DNA of 64,000 nt from Hyphomicrobiaceae bacterium (GTDB lineage: Bacteria; Pseudomonadota; Alphaproteobacteria; Rhizobiales; Hyphomicrobiaceae). This document shows, piece by piece, positions 17,293 through 26,237 of this stretch. Every line of letters begins with the position of its first letter. The stretch's first letter is position 1. The DNA lies in contig JAEUMD010000001.1 in assembly GCA_016793635.1 (NCBI GenBank), positions 186,001 to 250,000 of the forward strand, in the 5' to 3' direction. Position numbers and translations under genes: made by a program. The notes beneath the pieces are model-generated. The model did not search any database, was not told the origin of the DNA, and saw only the letters and a list, made by a program, of their open reading frames with translations.

Positions 17293-17342
17293 TGAGCGGT
17301 GCGCCCCCGGCGCGGACGGCTGTGGCGCGGGCGTAAGCGCGA

Positions 17343-18503
17343 TCAGACCCGCTCGAACAGCGTTGCGACACCGATGCCGCCAAGCGCGCCAAGCGTAGCG
17401 AGGCCGTGTGTCGGCGCCTCGGGGCCGGGGTTGCGGACGAGCGCTGTGAAGATGCGCGCCACGAGCACCGCGCCCGAGGCGCCGAGCGGATGCCCGCGTA
17501 CCACCGCGCCGCCTTCGGGCGACACGCGCAACGGATCGATGTGCAGCGCCGCGGCATAGGCGATCACCTGGGCCGCCGATGTCTCCGACATTTCGATCAC
17601 GCCGACACCGTCGAGCGAGAGGCCGGGCTGGCTGGCGATGAGCCTGCGTGTCGCGACGATCGGCGAGGCGGCTTCCTCGGCGGGCGACACGCCGATGGCC
17701 GTGCTCGCCGTGATGCGCAGCGCGGGCGGCTGCCCGAGGCTTTTCCACGCGGCTTCGGAGACGACCACTGCGAACGCTGCCGCGTCTGTCAGCGCGCTCG
17801 TGTTGGCGGGCGTCAAAGTGCCGTCCGAGCCGATGAAGGGTATCGCATCGGCGAGATCGTCGGGCTCGGTGATGTCGGCGGTCTGGTCGCGCGCCTCTTC
17901 GGCGTTGGATCGCAACGCGACGATCTCACCGACGAAGCGGCGCGCCTCGCGCGCGGCCTCGGCCCGCTGATGGGAGGCGAACGCAAGTTCGTCCTGCGCG
18001 AGCCGGGTGATGCCGAGCTTGTTCGCCAAGGCTTCAGATGCCGCGAACGGTTGCAGCTCGCCGCCCGCGTCCGCGAGGCCCGGCTCGAGCTGGATGAAAT
18101 GCGGCGTGTGATAGGGGTTGCGCGGTCGAGCGATGCGCCACGGCGCGGTCGAGAGCGATTCCGCCCCACCGGCCACGACGACCTCGGCGGCGCCCGTTCC
18201 GATGGTCCGCACCGCCGTGACGATGGCGTCGAGGCCCGACGCGCACTGGCGATCGATGGTCATGGCGGCGGCGGTTTCCGGCAGGCCCGCGGCAAGGGCG
18301 AGCAGGCGGCCGGGATTGCCGGCTTCGGTGGCGTTGCCGAGCAGCAGCTCGTCGACCTGGTCGGGGGCGATGCTGGCATCGGCCAGGGCCGCCTGGATCA
18401 CGGGCGCGGCGAGCGCGTCGAGACGGCGGGCGCGGTGCAGGCCGCCGACGCGGCCGAGCGCTGAGCGACGGGCGGAGATGATATACGCTGGAACCAGGGA
18501 CAT
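17343..18503 (-). CDS. Thiolase-family protein with altered active site
   Basis: This 386-residue protein has the thiolase fold throughout. The nucleophile Cys87 is present in DRQCASGLDAI, and the C-terminal His338 in GHPLGASGAV. Two other catalytic elements are changed by eye. The NEAFA motif reads SETSA, and the acid/base Cys of the usual LCIGGGQG reads LGALGGIG (Gly372). Typical thiolases degrade acetoacyl-CoA or condense acyl-CoAs in the cytoplasm; this one may be inactive in that reaction or do something different. It stands alone, convergent with rluD. No fatty-acid genes adjoin it. Confidence 0.8.
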   Translation of the reverse strand: MSLVPAYIISARRSALGRVGGLHRARRLDALAAPVIQAALADASIAPDQVDELLLGNATEAGNPGRLLALAAGLPETAAAMTIDRQCASGLDAIVTAVRTIGTGAAEVVVAGGAESLSTAPWRIARPRNPYHTPHFIQLEPGLADAGGELQPFAASEALANKLGITRLAQDELAFASHQRAEAAREARRFVGEIVALRSNAEEARDQTADITEPDDLADAIPFIGSDGTLTPANTSALTDAAAFAVVVSEAAWKSLGQPPALRITASTAIGVSPAEEAASPIVATRRLIASQPGLSLDGVGVIEMSETSAAQVIAYAAALHIDPLRVSPEGGAVVRGHPLGASGAVLVARIFTALVRNPGPEAPTHGLATLGALGGIGVATLFERV

Positions 18504-18873
18504 GCGGCGGACGGGGGCTCCTCGTCGGACTGTTCGGCGCTTTCGGGCCAGGGCGTGCCGGACCGGAGGTCGACCTCAATTCGGGCTTATCGTTGGCGCG
18601 AGACACCTCGCGACGCGAACCGGCTTGGCCGGCAGGTTAGACCCAGCCAGCCGCGGCATCGAACGATAACTGACCGTCGCGCTTCAATGTGGCGAAGTCG
18701 GGGAGTTGTGCCGGGAAGCTGCAAGAGGTCCGCCTTCCGCCGTCAATTGGGATGCTATAACGTAAGCATGGTGCCCGAGGCGACCAAGAGTGTCATGGCC
18801 TCAGGCGATCCCGGGCGACCTTGTGATGCTCTGGCCTCTATCTGTCTGACCCGCCAACCGGCGACCGAGTGGA
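18504..18873. other. Intergenic region between thiolase-like gene and zur
   Basis: These 370 bases separate the divergent thiolase-like gene and zur. They contain the possible Zur operator at 18752-18769, and I see no credible gene. Confidence 0.5.
18752..18769. promoter_or_regulatory. Possible Zur operator
   Basis: ATGCTATAACGTAAGCAT has perfect 5-bp inverted arms (ATGCT/AGCAT) around an AT-rich centre, and its TATAACGTAA core resembles Zur boxes of the TATAACATAAC type. It lies about 105 bases before zur, which heads the zinc-uptake operon, so autoregulation by Zur is plausible. Confidence 0.5.
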
Positions 18874-19392
18874 ATGACTAGAACTCCGAGCAAGACCGCA
18901 ACCGTGCCCAAGGGCTCCGTACCGAAGCAGCGGCTGAGCGAGGCGGTTGAGCGCGCGCGCACGATCTTCGCCGAGCGCAGCTTGCGCTTCACAGACCTGC
19001 GCGAGCAGGTGTTCGCCGAGATCGCGGCGACCAACGGTGCCATAGGCGCCTACGAAATTCTGGACCGCCTGTCGGTGAAGGGGACGCGATTGGCGCCGAT
19101 CTCGGTTTATCGCTCGATCGACGCCTTGCTCGACGCCGGCGTGATCCATCGCCTCGAGAGCAAAAACGCCTACTTCGCCTGCCGCCGCCACGAGCATGCG
19201 ACCAAGGGGCGACCGATCTTTCTGTCCTGCGAGCGCTGCGGCGGCGTTCTCGAGGCGGAGGCCCAGGCGATCTTCGACGAGATCAACGAGACGGCGCGCC
19301 GGGCTGGTTTCGAGCCGCGGGTGAAGTTCGTCGAGGTCTCGGGGATTTGCAGCCAGTGCGCCGGAAAGCCGGCCCGCTCGGGAGCCACCTGA
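18874..19392 (+). CDS. zur: Zur, Fur-family zinc-uptake repressor
   Basis: This 172-residue Fur-family regulator has an N-terminal winged-helix domain (about 25-95) and a C-terminal dimerisation/metal domain. The structural-zinc cysteines are visible as C119-x-x-C122 and C159-x-x-C162, with a sensory His-rich region RRHEHATKGRPIFLSCERCG. The first 20 residues are a basic extension. Its stop overlaps the znuC start (TGATG), so zinc uptake genes are translated with it. With zinc bound it should repress its own operon. Confidence 0.92.
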   Translation: MTRTPSKTATVPKGSVPKQRLSEAVERARTIFAERSLRFTDLREQVFAEIAATNGAIGAYEILDRLSVKGTRLAPISVYRSIDALLDAGVIHRLESKNAYFACRRHEHATKGRPIFLSCERCGGVLEAEAQAIFDEINETARRAGFEPRVKFVEVSGICSQCAGKPARSGAT

Positions 19393-20330
19393 TGCCGGAA
19401 ACGACCGCAGATCGCCAGGGCGGCGGGCGTGGGCCGGCCGGCGAAGCCACCTGTGCCGTCGATGCGTGCGGTTGCAGCCACGCCCACCACCATCACGGGG
19501 AGGTGATGTCGAGGCCGCGCGCGTCGCTGCCCCTCGACAGCGCCGCTCTGCTCTCCGCGCGCGGTGTCGGTCTCGCTCGGTCCGGCCGCACGATACTCGA
19601 GGGCGTCGACATCGATCTGCACGATGGCGAAATCGTCACCTTGATCGGACCCAACGGTGCCGGAAAGACGTCGCTCGTGCGCGTTCTGCTCGGCCTCGAG
19701 CGCGCCGACACGGGCGAGATCAATCGCCGCCGCGATCTCGTCGTCGGCTACGCGCCGCAGCGTTTCGACATCGATGCCGCCCTGCCGATGACGGTGGAGC
19801 GTTTTCTGCGTCTCGGTATTGCGGCGAACCGAGCCGACGTGGCTGCGGCACTTGCTGAGGTTGGCGCGTCGCGCGTGATCGACAGCCAGCTCGCATCGCT
19901 GTCGGGCGGAGAAGCACAACGCATGGTGCTGGCACGCGCGCTCTTGCGCCGTCCCAACCTGCTGGTGCTCGACGAACCGGTACGCGGCGTCGATTACGCG
20001 GGCGAGGCGGAGCTCTACACGTTGATCGGGCGGCTCAGGGGCGAGCGCGGTTTCGGCGTGCTGCTCGTCAGTCATGATCTGCATGTGGTGATGGGGGCGA
20101 GCGATCGCGTCGTCTGCCTCAACCGCCACGTCTGCTGCTCGGGCGTACCGCGTGTCGTCGCCAAGGACCCGGAGTACGAACGCTTGTTCGGCAGCGATGC
20201 CGCGCGCGCGTTCGCCGTCTACGAGCATCACCACGATCACGCCCACGACCTTGCCGGCGAGACGGTCGCCACGGTGCCGGCTGGTTCGCAACCGGCCGCG
20301 AGCGAAACTCACGACAGGATCGAGCAATGA
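19392..20330 (+). CDS. znuC: Zinc ABC transporter ATP-binding protein
   Basis: This 312-residue ATPase energises zinc import through ZnuB. Walker A GPNGAGKTS is at about 86-94, the signature LSGGEAQRM and Walker B LLVLDEP follow, and the switch His is in VSHDLHVV. It is longer than E. coli ZnuC (about 250) because of a His/Cys-rich N-terminus (CGCSHAHHHHGE) and a His-rich tail (YEHHHDHAHD), both likely to bind zinc. An internal start at MSRPRASL would remove the first His cluster but leave the tail. The ATG used overlaps the zur stop. Confidence 0.93.
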   Translation: MPETTADRQGGGRGPAGEATCAVDACGCSHAHHHHGEVMSRPRASLPLDSAALLSARGVGLARSGRTILEGVDIDLHDGEIVTLIGPNGAGKTSLVRVLLGLERADTGEINRRRDLVVGYAPQRFDIDAALPMTVERFLRLGIAANRADVAAALAEVGASRVIDSQLASLSGGEAQRMVLARALLRRPNLLVLDEPVRGVDYAGEAELYTLIGRLRGERGFGVLLVSHDLHVVMGASDRVVCLNRHVCCSGVPRVVAKDPEYERLFGSDAARAFAVYEHHHDHAHDLAGETVATVPAGSQPAASETHDRIEQ

Positions 20331-21130
20331 TCGAGCCGTTTCTCCTGCGCGCGCTCGCCGCCGCGATCGGTCTGGCGTTGCTCGCGGCGCCGCTCGGGTC
20401 GCTGGTCGTATGGAGCCGGATGGCCTACTTCGGCGAGACGATGGCACAGGCGAGCCTACTGGGTGTCGCTCTGTCGCTGGCGCTCGGGCAGAGCCTCACT
20501 CTGTCGGTGCTGGCGGTGGCGATCATCGCCGCGCTGCTCATCCTGCTGCTCGGCGAGCAACGGCTTCTGCCGCTCGATTCCGTGCTCGGGCTGATGCATC
20601 ACGGGTCGCTTGCCGCGGGTGTCATCGCGACCGCGGCGCTGGCCGGTCCGTCCGTTGATCTACTCGGTTATCTCTTCGGCGACATCTTCGCGGTGACAGA
20701 GGCGGATCTCTATTGGATCTATGGCGGCGGCGCGGTGGTGCTCGGTGTGCTCTGGCTCGTCTGGCAGCCGTTGTTGCGTCTCGCCGTGCATCACGAGCTC
20801 GCGGTGGCGGAAGGCGTTCCGGCGCGGCGGGTGAAGGCGGTGTTCATGGTGCTGCTGGCGACGACCATCGCCATCGCCATCAAAATTCTCGGCATCCTGC
20901 TCGTCATCGCCTTCCTGATCGTTCCCGCCGCCGCCGCGCGCCCGTTCGCGACGACGCCGGAACGCATGGTCGCGATCGCCGCGGGGATCGCCGTTGCTGG
21001 CGTTCTCGTCGGTCTCGAAATTTCAGCGCGCAGCGATGCACCAGGTGGGCCGGCCATCGTGCTCGTGCTTGCGATCCTGGCGCTCGTGTCGCTGCTGGCG
21101 GCGAGTACTGGACTGCGCCGCCGGTCGTGA
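20327..21130 (+). CDS. znuB: Zinc ABC transporter permease
   Basis: This 267-residue inner-membrane permease of the ABC-3 family has about eight hydrophobic helices. It starts four bases before the znuC stop (ATGA overlap). Features include LGSLVVWSRMAYFGETMAQASL near the N-terminus and AVAEGVPARRVKAVFMVLL in the middle. Together with ZnuC and a periplasmic ZnuA, not present in this window, it should import Zn2+. Confidence 0.94.
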   Translation: MIEPFLLRALAAAIGLALLAAPLGSLVVWSRMAYFGETMAQASLLGVALSLALGQSLTLSVLAVAIIAALLILLLGEQRLLPLDSVLGLMHHGSLAAGVIATAALAGPSVDLLGYLFGDIFAVTEADLYWIYGGGAVVLGVLWLVWQPLLRLAVHHELAVAEGVPARRVKAVFMVLLATTIAIAIKILGILLVIAFLIVPAAAARPFATTPERMVAIAAGIAVAGVLVGLEISARSDAPGGPAIVLVLAILALVSLLAASTGLRRRS

Positions 21131-21174
21131 CGTAAGGGTTGCGCGGCAAGTACCGAGCTTCGAGGAGCAGAACC

Positions 21175-22446
21175 ATGCAAGCGCCTCAGACTGATCTCAT
21201 CGCCCCGCGCCGTACCTCGGTCGGCGTCGCCGTCGGCGGCGTGACGGTCGGTGGCGGCGCACCCGTCGTCGTGCAGTCGATGACGAACACCGATACCGCC
21301 GACATCGCCGCGACGGTGGCGCAATGCGCGGCGCTCGCCCGGGCCGGATCGGAACTCGTGCGCATCACGGTCGATCGCGACGAGGCGGCGAAAGCGGTGC
21401 CCTACATCCGCGACCGCCTGCGCGCACAGGGCGTCGGCGTGCCGCTTGTCGGCGATTTCCATTACATCGGCCACAAGCTTCTCGCCGATCATCCCGCCGC
21501 TGCCGAGGCGCTCGACAAGTACCGCATCAATCCGGGTAACGTCGGCTTCAAAGCGAAGAAGGATCGCCAGTTCGCATCGATCATCGAGTTGGCTCTGAAG
21601 TACGCGAAGCCGGTTCGCATCGGCGTCAACTGGGGTTCCCTCGATCAGGAGCTGCTCACCCACCTGATGGACGAGAACGCGCGCTCGGCGACGCCGCGCG
21701 ACGCGCGTGCGGTGATGCACGAGGCGATCGTGCAATCGGCGCTCAGGTCAGCCGAACTCGCCGAAAGCATCGGTCTCGGCGCCGACCGCATCGTCATCTC
21801 GGCCAAGGTCTCGGCGGTGCAGGACCTCATCAGCGTCTACACCATGCTTGCCGCGCGCTGTCGTTATGCGCTGCATCTCGGCTTGACCGAAGCAGGGATG
21901 GGTTCGAAGGGGATCGTCGCATCGACGGCGGCGATGTCGGTGCTCTTGCAGCAGGGCATCGGCGATACCATCCGCGTTTCGCTGACGCCGGAGCCGGGCG
22001 GCGATCGCACGCTCGAGGTGAAGGTGTCGCAGGAAATCCTGCAGACGATGGGCCTGCGATCTTTCGTACCGATCGTTGCCGCGTGCCCCGGTTGCGGCCG
22101 CACGACATCGACCGTGTTTCAGGAGCTTGCACGCGACGTCGAGACGATGATCCGCGAGCGCATGCCGGAATGGCGCAAGAGCTATCCGGGAGTCGAGACC
22201 ATGACGCTGGCGGTGATGGGCTGCATCGTCAACGGGCCGGGAGAATCGAAGCACGCCGACATCGGCATCTCGCTGCCGGGCACCGGCGAACAGCCGGCGG
22301 CTCCCGTCTTCATCGATGGCGTCAAGGCCGTCACGTTGCGTGGACCCGGCATTGCCGCTGAGTTCAAGACACTCGTCGAGGACTATATCGAGCGCCGTTT
22401 CGGCGCGGGGCGGCGTGACACGCCGACGGCCGGCGCAGCGGAATAA
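21175..22446 (+). CDS. ispG: 4-hydroxy-3-methylbut-2-enyl diphosphate synthase
   Basis: This 423-residue cytoplasmic iron-sulfur enzyme (GcpE) reduces MEcPP to HMBPP in the non-mevalonate isoprenoid pathway. The TIM-barrel part contains [11 protein letters not shown] and INPGNVG. The [4Fe-4S] cysteines are in [11 protein letters not shown] (two Cys) and [17 protein letters not shown] lies just before the ATG at 21175. It follows znuB by 44 bases and may share its transcript. IspA is encoded 2.7 kb downstream, so this region holds two isoprenoid genes. Confidence 0.95.
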   Translation: MQAPQTDLIAPRRTSVGVAVGGVTVGGGAPVVVQSMTNTDTADIAATVAQCAALARAGSELVRITVDRDEAAKAVPYIRDRLRAQGVGVPLVGDFHYIGHKLLADHPAAAEALDKYRINPGNVGFKAKKDRQFASIIELALKYAKPVRIGVNWGSLDQELLTHLMDENARSATPRDARAVMHEAIVQSALRSAELAESIGLGADRIVISAKVSAVQDLISVYTMLAARCRYALHLGLTEAGMGSKGIVASTAAMSVLLQQGIGDTIRVSLTPEPGGDRTLEVKVSQEILQTMGLRSFVPIVAACPGCGRTTSTVFQELARDVETMIRERMPEWRKSYPGVETMTLAVMGCIVNGPGESKHADIGISLPGTGEQPAAPVFIDGVKAVTLRGPGIAAEFKTLVEDYIERRFGAGRRDTPTAGAAE

Positions 22447-22684
22447 GCGCTGACGAGCATATTTCAAAGAGTTGACGCATTGCCATGCTGTCGGCGCATT
22501 CGCGCCAGGGCGATGCCGCATTTACCACGTTAGAGCTTCGTCAAGCGCGCCGTCGTAAGAAGGAGCGTCGATTCCGCGTCCGCGCAAAGCCACAAGTGCT
22601 TCCGCGTCTCGCGGCGATAGATGCGCCGAGGCCCGCGTAACAGGGCCGTCTCAAATCGGCACGCGTAGCAACGGGGTTTTCACC

Positions 22685-23419
22685 ATGACGAACACCATCG
22701 CAGCGAGTGCAATCTGTGCATTCGCGGCCATCGCAACCATCACGCCCGCCGGCGCTGCCGATCTCGGGCCCTATCGTCCGCGCACCACATCTGAAGCTTA
22801 TGTCGATGCTCCCGCCGTCTATAACTGGCGCGGCTTCTACGCTGGTCTCAATGGTGGTTATGCCTGGGGCTCCGGCGATGCCACGATCGTCCGCGGCGGC
22901 GTCGCCAATGGCGCACTCGACGCGATCGATCCCGACGGTTGGCTCGGTGGTGCGCAGATCGGTTACAACGCGCAGTTCGGCGCCTTCGTGCTCGGCGCGG
23001 AAGCTGACCTCATCGGTGGTGACGTGTCGGGCGGTTCGGGCGGCGTGATCGGCGCCGGCATTCCCGCCGCTTCGTCGAGCGAACTCAACTGGCTCTCGAC
23101 CGTGCGCGCGCGCGCCGGCCTCTCGGCGGATCGCGTGATGTTCTACGTGACGGCCGGCGTCGCCTGGGCCGACATGGATTTCGCACTGGCCGCGGCTGAC
23201 GGAACATTTGCCGCAGGCAGCAACACGCTGGTCGGCTATGCGCTCGGCGGCGGTGTCGAGTGGGCGCTCTCGCCGAACTGGTCGGTGAAGGCTGAGTATC
23301 TCTACATCGACCTCGAGAACTCTCGGATCGCTGGCTTCGACGGCGGCGGTACGCCCATCACCGCCGATTTCGACAACGCCTTCCACACCATGCGCGTCGG
23401 CCTCAACTACCGCTTCTGA
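22685..23419 (+). CDS. Outer-membrane beta-barrel porin (Omp25/31-like)
   Basis: This 244-residue protein has a signal peptide ending near TPAGAADLG (about residue 22) and the eight-stranded beta-barrel typical of the Omp25/Omp31 group. It includes WRGFYAGLNGGYAWG, YNAQFGAFVLGAEADL, WLSTVRARAGL, and a C-terminal TMRVGLNYRF ending in Phe. It should sit in the outer membrane. A strong stem-loop follows at 23444. A second protein of the same general family is at 48934. Confidence 0.9.
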   Translation: MTNTIAASAICAFAAIATITPAGAADLGPYRPRTTSEAYVDAPAVYNWRGFYAGLNGGYAWGSGDATIVRGGVANGALDAIDPDGWLGGAQIGYNAQFGAFVLGAEADLIGGDVSGGSGGVIGAGIPAASSSELNWLSTVRARAGLSADRVMFYVTAGVAWADMDFALAAADGTFAAGSNTLVGYALGGGVEWALSPNWSVKAEYLYIDLENSRIAGFDGGGTPITADFDNAFHTMRVGLNYRF

Positions 23420-23443
23420 CGCGCTCTCGCTCGAACGACTGTA

Positions 23444-23478
23444 CCGCCCGGGTTCGCCTCGACCGCGAGCCCGGGCGG
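23444..23478 (+). terminator. GC-rich terminator hairpin after the porin
   Basis: A 13-bp stem, CCGCCCGGGTTCG pairing with CGAGCCCGGGCGG (one G-U), closes 25 bases after the porin stop. It is followed by a weak T-rich tract (CTTGCGTTC). It fits an intrinsic terminator with a poor U-tract. Confidence 0.65.
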
Positions 23479-23598
23479 CTTGCGTTCAACACGATTGTGC
23501 AAGGCCCCTGCGCGCGGTCCCACTCTCGCCTACTCTGTCGCGACGAACCGGTGCCGGAGACACTGCCGCCGGTGAAGCTGGCGCAGGAGAAGTGGGGC

Positions 23599-25149
23599 AT
23601 GGGGGACATGGATGGCGCGATGCTCGTCTGGCTCGGCGTATTTCTCGCAGCGTATTTCACGGCGATCTACCTGATCCACGGTCGCGTGCGAGCCGCGCAG
23701 GTGGGACGCGAGCACGATCTCCACGAATATTTCGTCTCGGGGCGTGACCTCGATCTCAAGACGGCGATCGCGACGCTCGGCGCCACCGAGATCGGCCTCA
23801 TCACCATCGCCTACAACGCGCAGAAGGGGTTCAACGAGGGCTTTTCCGCGTTCCACATCGGCATCGCTGGATTGATCGGTTGCGCGTTCGTCGGCCTGAC
23901 GGGATTCGTGGTCGGTCCGATCCGCAGGACCGGTGTGCTGACGCTCCCCGAGTTCTACGGCCTTCGCTTCGGTGGCGACGTTCGCATTCTCGGTGCGGCG
24001 GTGATGGCGCTCGGCGGCATTCTCAACATGGGCCTGTTCGTCAAGGTCGCCGCGCTGTTCATCGTCGCGCTGCTCGGCGTCGAGTCGAGCCCCGCTCTCG
24101 TCGTGCCGCTGATGGTGGTTCTGGTTGCGGTCGCGGTGATCTATACCGCGTTCGGCGGTATGCGCAGCGTCGTTGCCACCGACGTGTTCCAGTTCGTGCT
24201 GCTGACGATCGGCGTCGCCGTCGCCATCGCCGCGATGCTCGGCGTCGTCGGGCCCGCCGAAGTGGTCGAGGCGGTGTCGCGCGAGAAGGGAGTTGGTGGT
24301 TTTGATCCCGTCGTCAACGAGAGTTTCGGCATCGTCTATATGATGTGGATGGTACTCGTCGCGGGCGTGGTGTCCTCGGCGATCTGGCCGACTGCGCTGA
24401 CGCGCGCATTGCTGATCAAGGAGGAGCGCGATGTCCGCAGAACGTATCTGATCGCGTCGGTAATCTTCATGGGCCGCATGGTGCTGCCTGCCGTGCTCGG
24501 CGTGATCGCTATCGCCTACTTCGCCAATGGCGGTGACGGCGCGCGAACGGCGTTGGCGGCACACGGCAGTGACAGCGACCTCGTCGCGACGCCGGTGATG
24601 CTCGGCCTTGCCTTGCCCGGTTGGCTCGTCGCGTTCCTCGCGGTGGCAATGTTCGCGTCATTCATGTCGACCCAGGACAGCTATCTCTTCTGCTGGTCGT
24701 CGATCATTGCGCGCGACATCGCCGGGCCACTGTTGCGGCGCACCGACGACGCCGTGTTCCAGAAGCGCGCGACGCAAATCGGTATCGCCGCGATTGCGCT
24801 CTACGAGATCTATTGGGGGCTCGTCTACGGTGGGGGCGAAGACGTGTGGGATTATCTCGCCGTATCGGGCTCGATCTACTTCTGCTCGGGCATCGTGCTG
24901 CTGGCTGGCGGGCTCTACTGGCGCCGTGCGACTCGCCGTGGTGCCTTGGCCGCGCTCGCACTCGGGTTCACCGCCGTTGCCGCCCTCGGCCCGGTGAAGA
25001 GCGCGCTCGGCCTCGAAGGAATCTCGTCACCGGTGATCGGCTTCGCGGCGATCGGACTGTCGCTCGCCGGCTTCGTGATCGGCTCGTTGAGCGAGCCCGC
25101 GCCCGATCTCGACGAGCAGGGCCGGCTGCGCGTCAGCTCCGCCGGTTGA
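23599..25149 (+). CDS. Sodium:solute symporter family protein
   Basis: This 516-residue integral membrane protein has 12-14 hydrophobic helices and the SSS (solute:sodium symporter) layout. It has DLHEYFVSGRDLDLKTAIATLGATEIG early on, FTAFGG-like YTAFGGMRSVVATDVFQF in the middle, and FASFMSTQDSYLFCWSS near the end. Substrates of this family range from proline and pantothenate to acetate; none can be assigned. The ATG at 23599 follows AGGAG. The last 17 bases overlap the convergent ispA. Confidence 0.85.
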   Translation: MGDMDGAMLVWLGVFLAAYFTAIYLIHGRVRAAQVGREHDLHEYFVSGRDLDLKTAIATLGATEIGLITIAYNAQKGFNEGFSAFHIGIAGLIGCAFVGLTGFVVGPIRRTGVLTLPEFYGLRFGGDVRILGAAVMALGGILNMGLFVKVAALFIVALLGVESSPALVVPLMVVLVAVAVIYTAFGGMRSVVATDVFQFVLLTIGVAVAIAAMLGVVGPAEVVEAVSREKGVGGFDPVVNESFGIVYMMWMVLVAGVVSSAIWPTALTRALLIKEERDVRRTYLIASVIFMGRMVLPAVLGVIAIAYFANGGDGARTALAAHGSDSDLVATPVMLGLALPGWLVAFLAVAMFASFMSTQDSYLFCWSSIIARDIAGPLLRRTDDAVFQKRATQIGIAAIALYEIYWGLVYGGGEDVWDYLAVSGSIYFCSGIVLLAGGLYWRRATRRGALAALALGFTAVAALGPVKSALGLEGISSPVIGFAAIGLSLAGFVIGSLSEPAPDLDEQGRLRVSSAG

Positions 25150-26038
25150 CGACGAAGCGCGCCGCGTCCTGCAGCATGCGGGCGCTCTCGCCGAAGGGAG
25201 CGAGAACGGCCACCGCCTCGGCCTCGAGCTCGGCGAGCTTGGCGCGCGCGGCCGCGACACCCATCAGCGACACCAGCGTCGCCTTGCCGGCGGCGGCATC
25301 CTTGGCGACGGCCTTGCCCGTCTCCTCGGCACTTCCCTCCACGTCGAGCAGGTCGTCGGCGATCTGGAAAGCGTACCCGAGCAGGTCGCCGAAGTGCGCG
25401 AGCCGGTCGCGTGTGTCGCTGTCGGCGCGCGCGAGGATCGCTCCGGCCGTGGTGGCGTAGCGTATCAGGGCGCCGGTCTTCATCGCCTGAAGGCGGCGGA
25501 TGTGATCGGCGGTGGCGGTGGTCGCGCTGGGAATGCGCTCGGCTTCGAGGTCGAAGGCCTGGCCGCCGACCATGCCCGCGGCACCGGACGCGCGGGCGAG
25601 TTGAAGGGTGAGCTCGGCGCGCACGGCTGCGTCATGGTGTGTCGAAGGCTCGGCGACGATTTCGAAGGCGAGCGTCAGGAGGGCGTCGCCGGCAAGGATC
25701 GCGGTCCATTCGTCGAACGCGCACCAGACAGTCGGACGGCCGCGGCGCAACCGGTCGTTGTCCATGGATGGCAGGTCGTCGTGCGCGAGCGAGTAGCAGT
25801 GCACGCATTCGAGCGCGGCGGCGGCATCGACGGCGCCGACATGCGGCAGGCCGAGCATGCGGCTGCTCTCCAAGACCAGGAACGGGCGGAAGCGCTTGCC
25901 TCCGCCGAGAACGGCATGCCGCATCGCGGCGGCGAGGCGCGGGGACGTCCTATCCGGACCGGCGAGCGTGTCGAGAAAATGCGACAGCCTCGTCTCGACG
26001 AGGGCGGCATCTGCTTCCAGTCTTTGCGTGAAGTCCAT
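25133..26038 (-). CDS. ispA: Polyprenyl (farnesyl/geranyl) diphosphate synthase
   Basis: This 301-residue enzyme condenses IPP with allylic diphosphates. The GGGKRFRP lysine/arginine motif, the first Asp-rich motif DDLPSMDND, and the second DDLLD are all present with the intervening conserved QAFD. The length fits bacterial short-chain synthases (farnesyl diphosphate). The frame extends 37 codons further, but MDFTQRLEAD at 26038 matches the family start. It converges on and overlaps the symporter gene by 17 bases. Confidence 0.93.
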   Translation of the reverse strand: MDFTQRLEADAALVETRLSHFLDTLAGPDRTSPRLAAAMRHAVLGGGKRFRPFLVLESSRMLGLPHVGAVDAAAALECVHCYSLAHDDLPSMDNDRLRRGRPTVWCAFDEWTAILAGDALLTLAFEIVAEPSTHHDAAVRAELTLQLARASGAAGMVGGQAFDLEAERIPSATTATADHIRRLQAMKTGALIRYATTAGAILARADSDTRDRLAHFGDLLGYAFQIADDLLDVEGSAEETGKAVAKDAAAGKATLVSLMGVAAARAKLAELEAEAVAVLAPFGESARMLQDAARFVVNRRS

Positions 26039-26237
26039 CGATGCCCTAGTTAGCTGGATGAGAATTAACCGCGCCGCTGCAACACGGACGCCGCCGCCGG
26101 GGCGGGTAGATGCCCGGGCGGTATAGCATCGGCACGGTCCGCGCATCACCGGCTTTTCAGCGCCGGCTCTGCCGCAGGCCGCGATGCGGGGCCGCGGGCC
26201 GCCTGAGGTGGGCCCGGTGGTTTGATACGAGGGTTCG

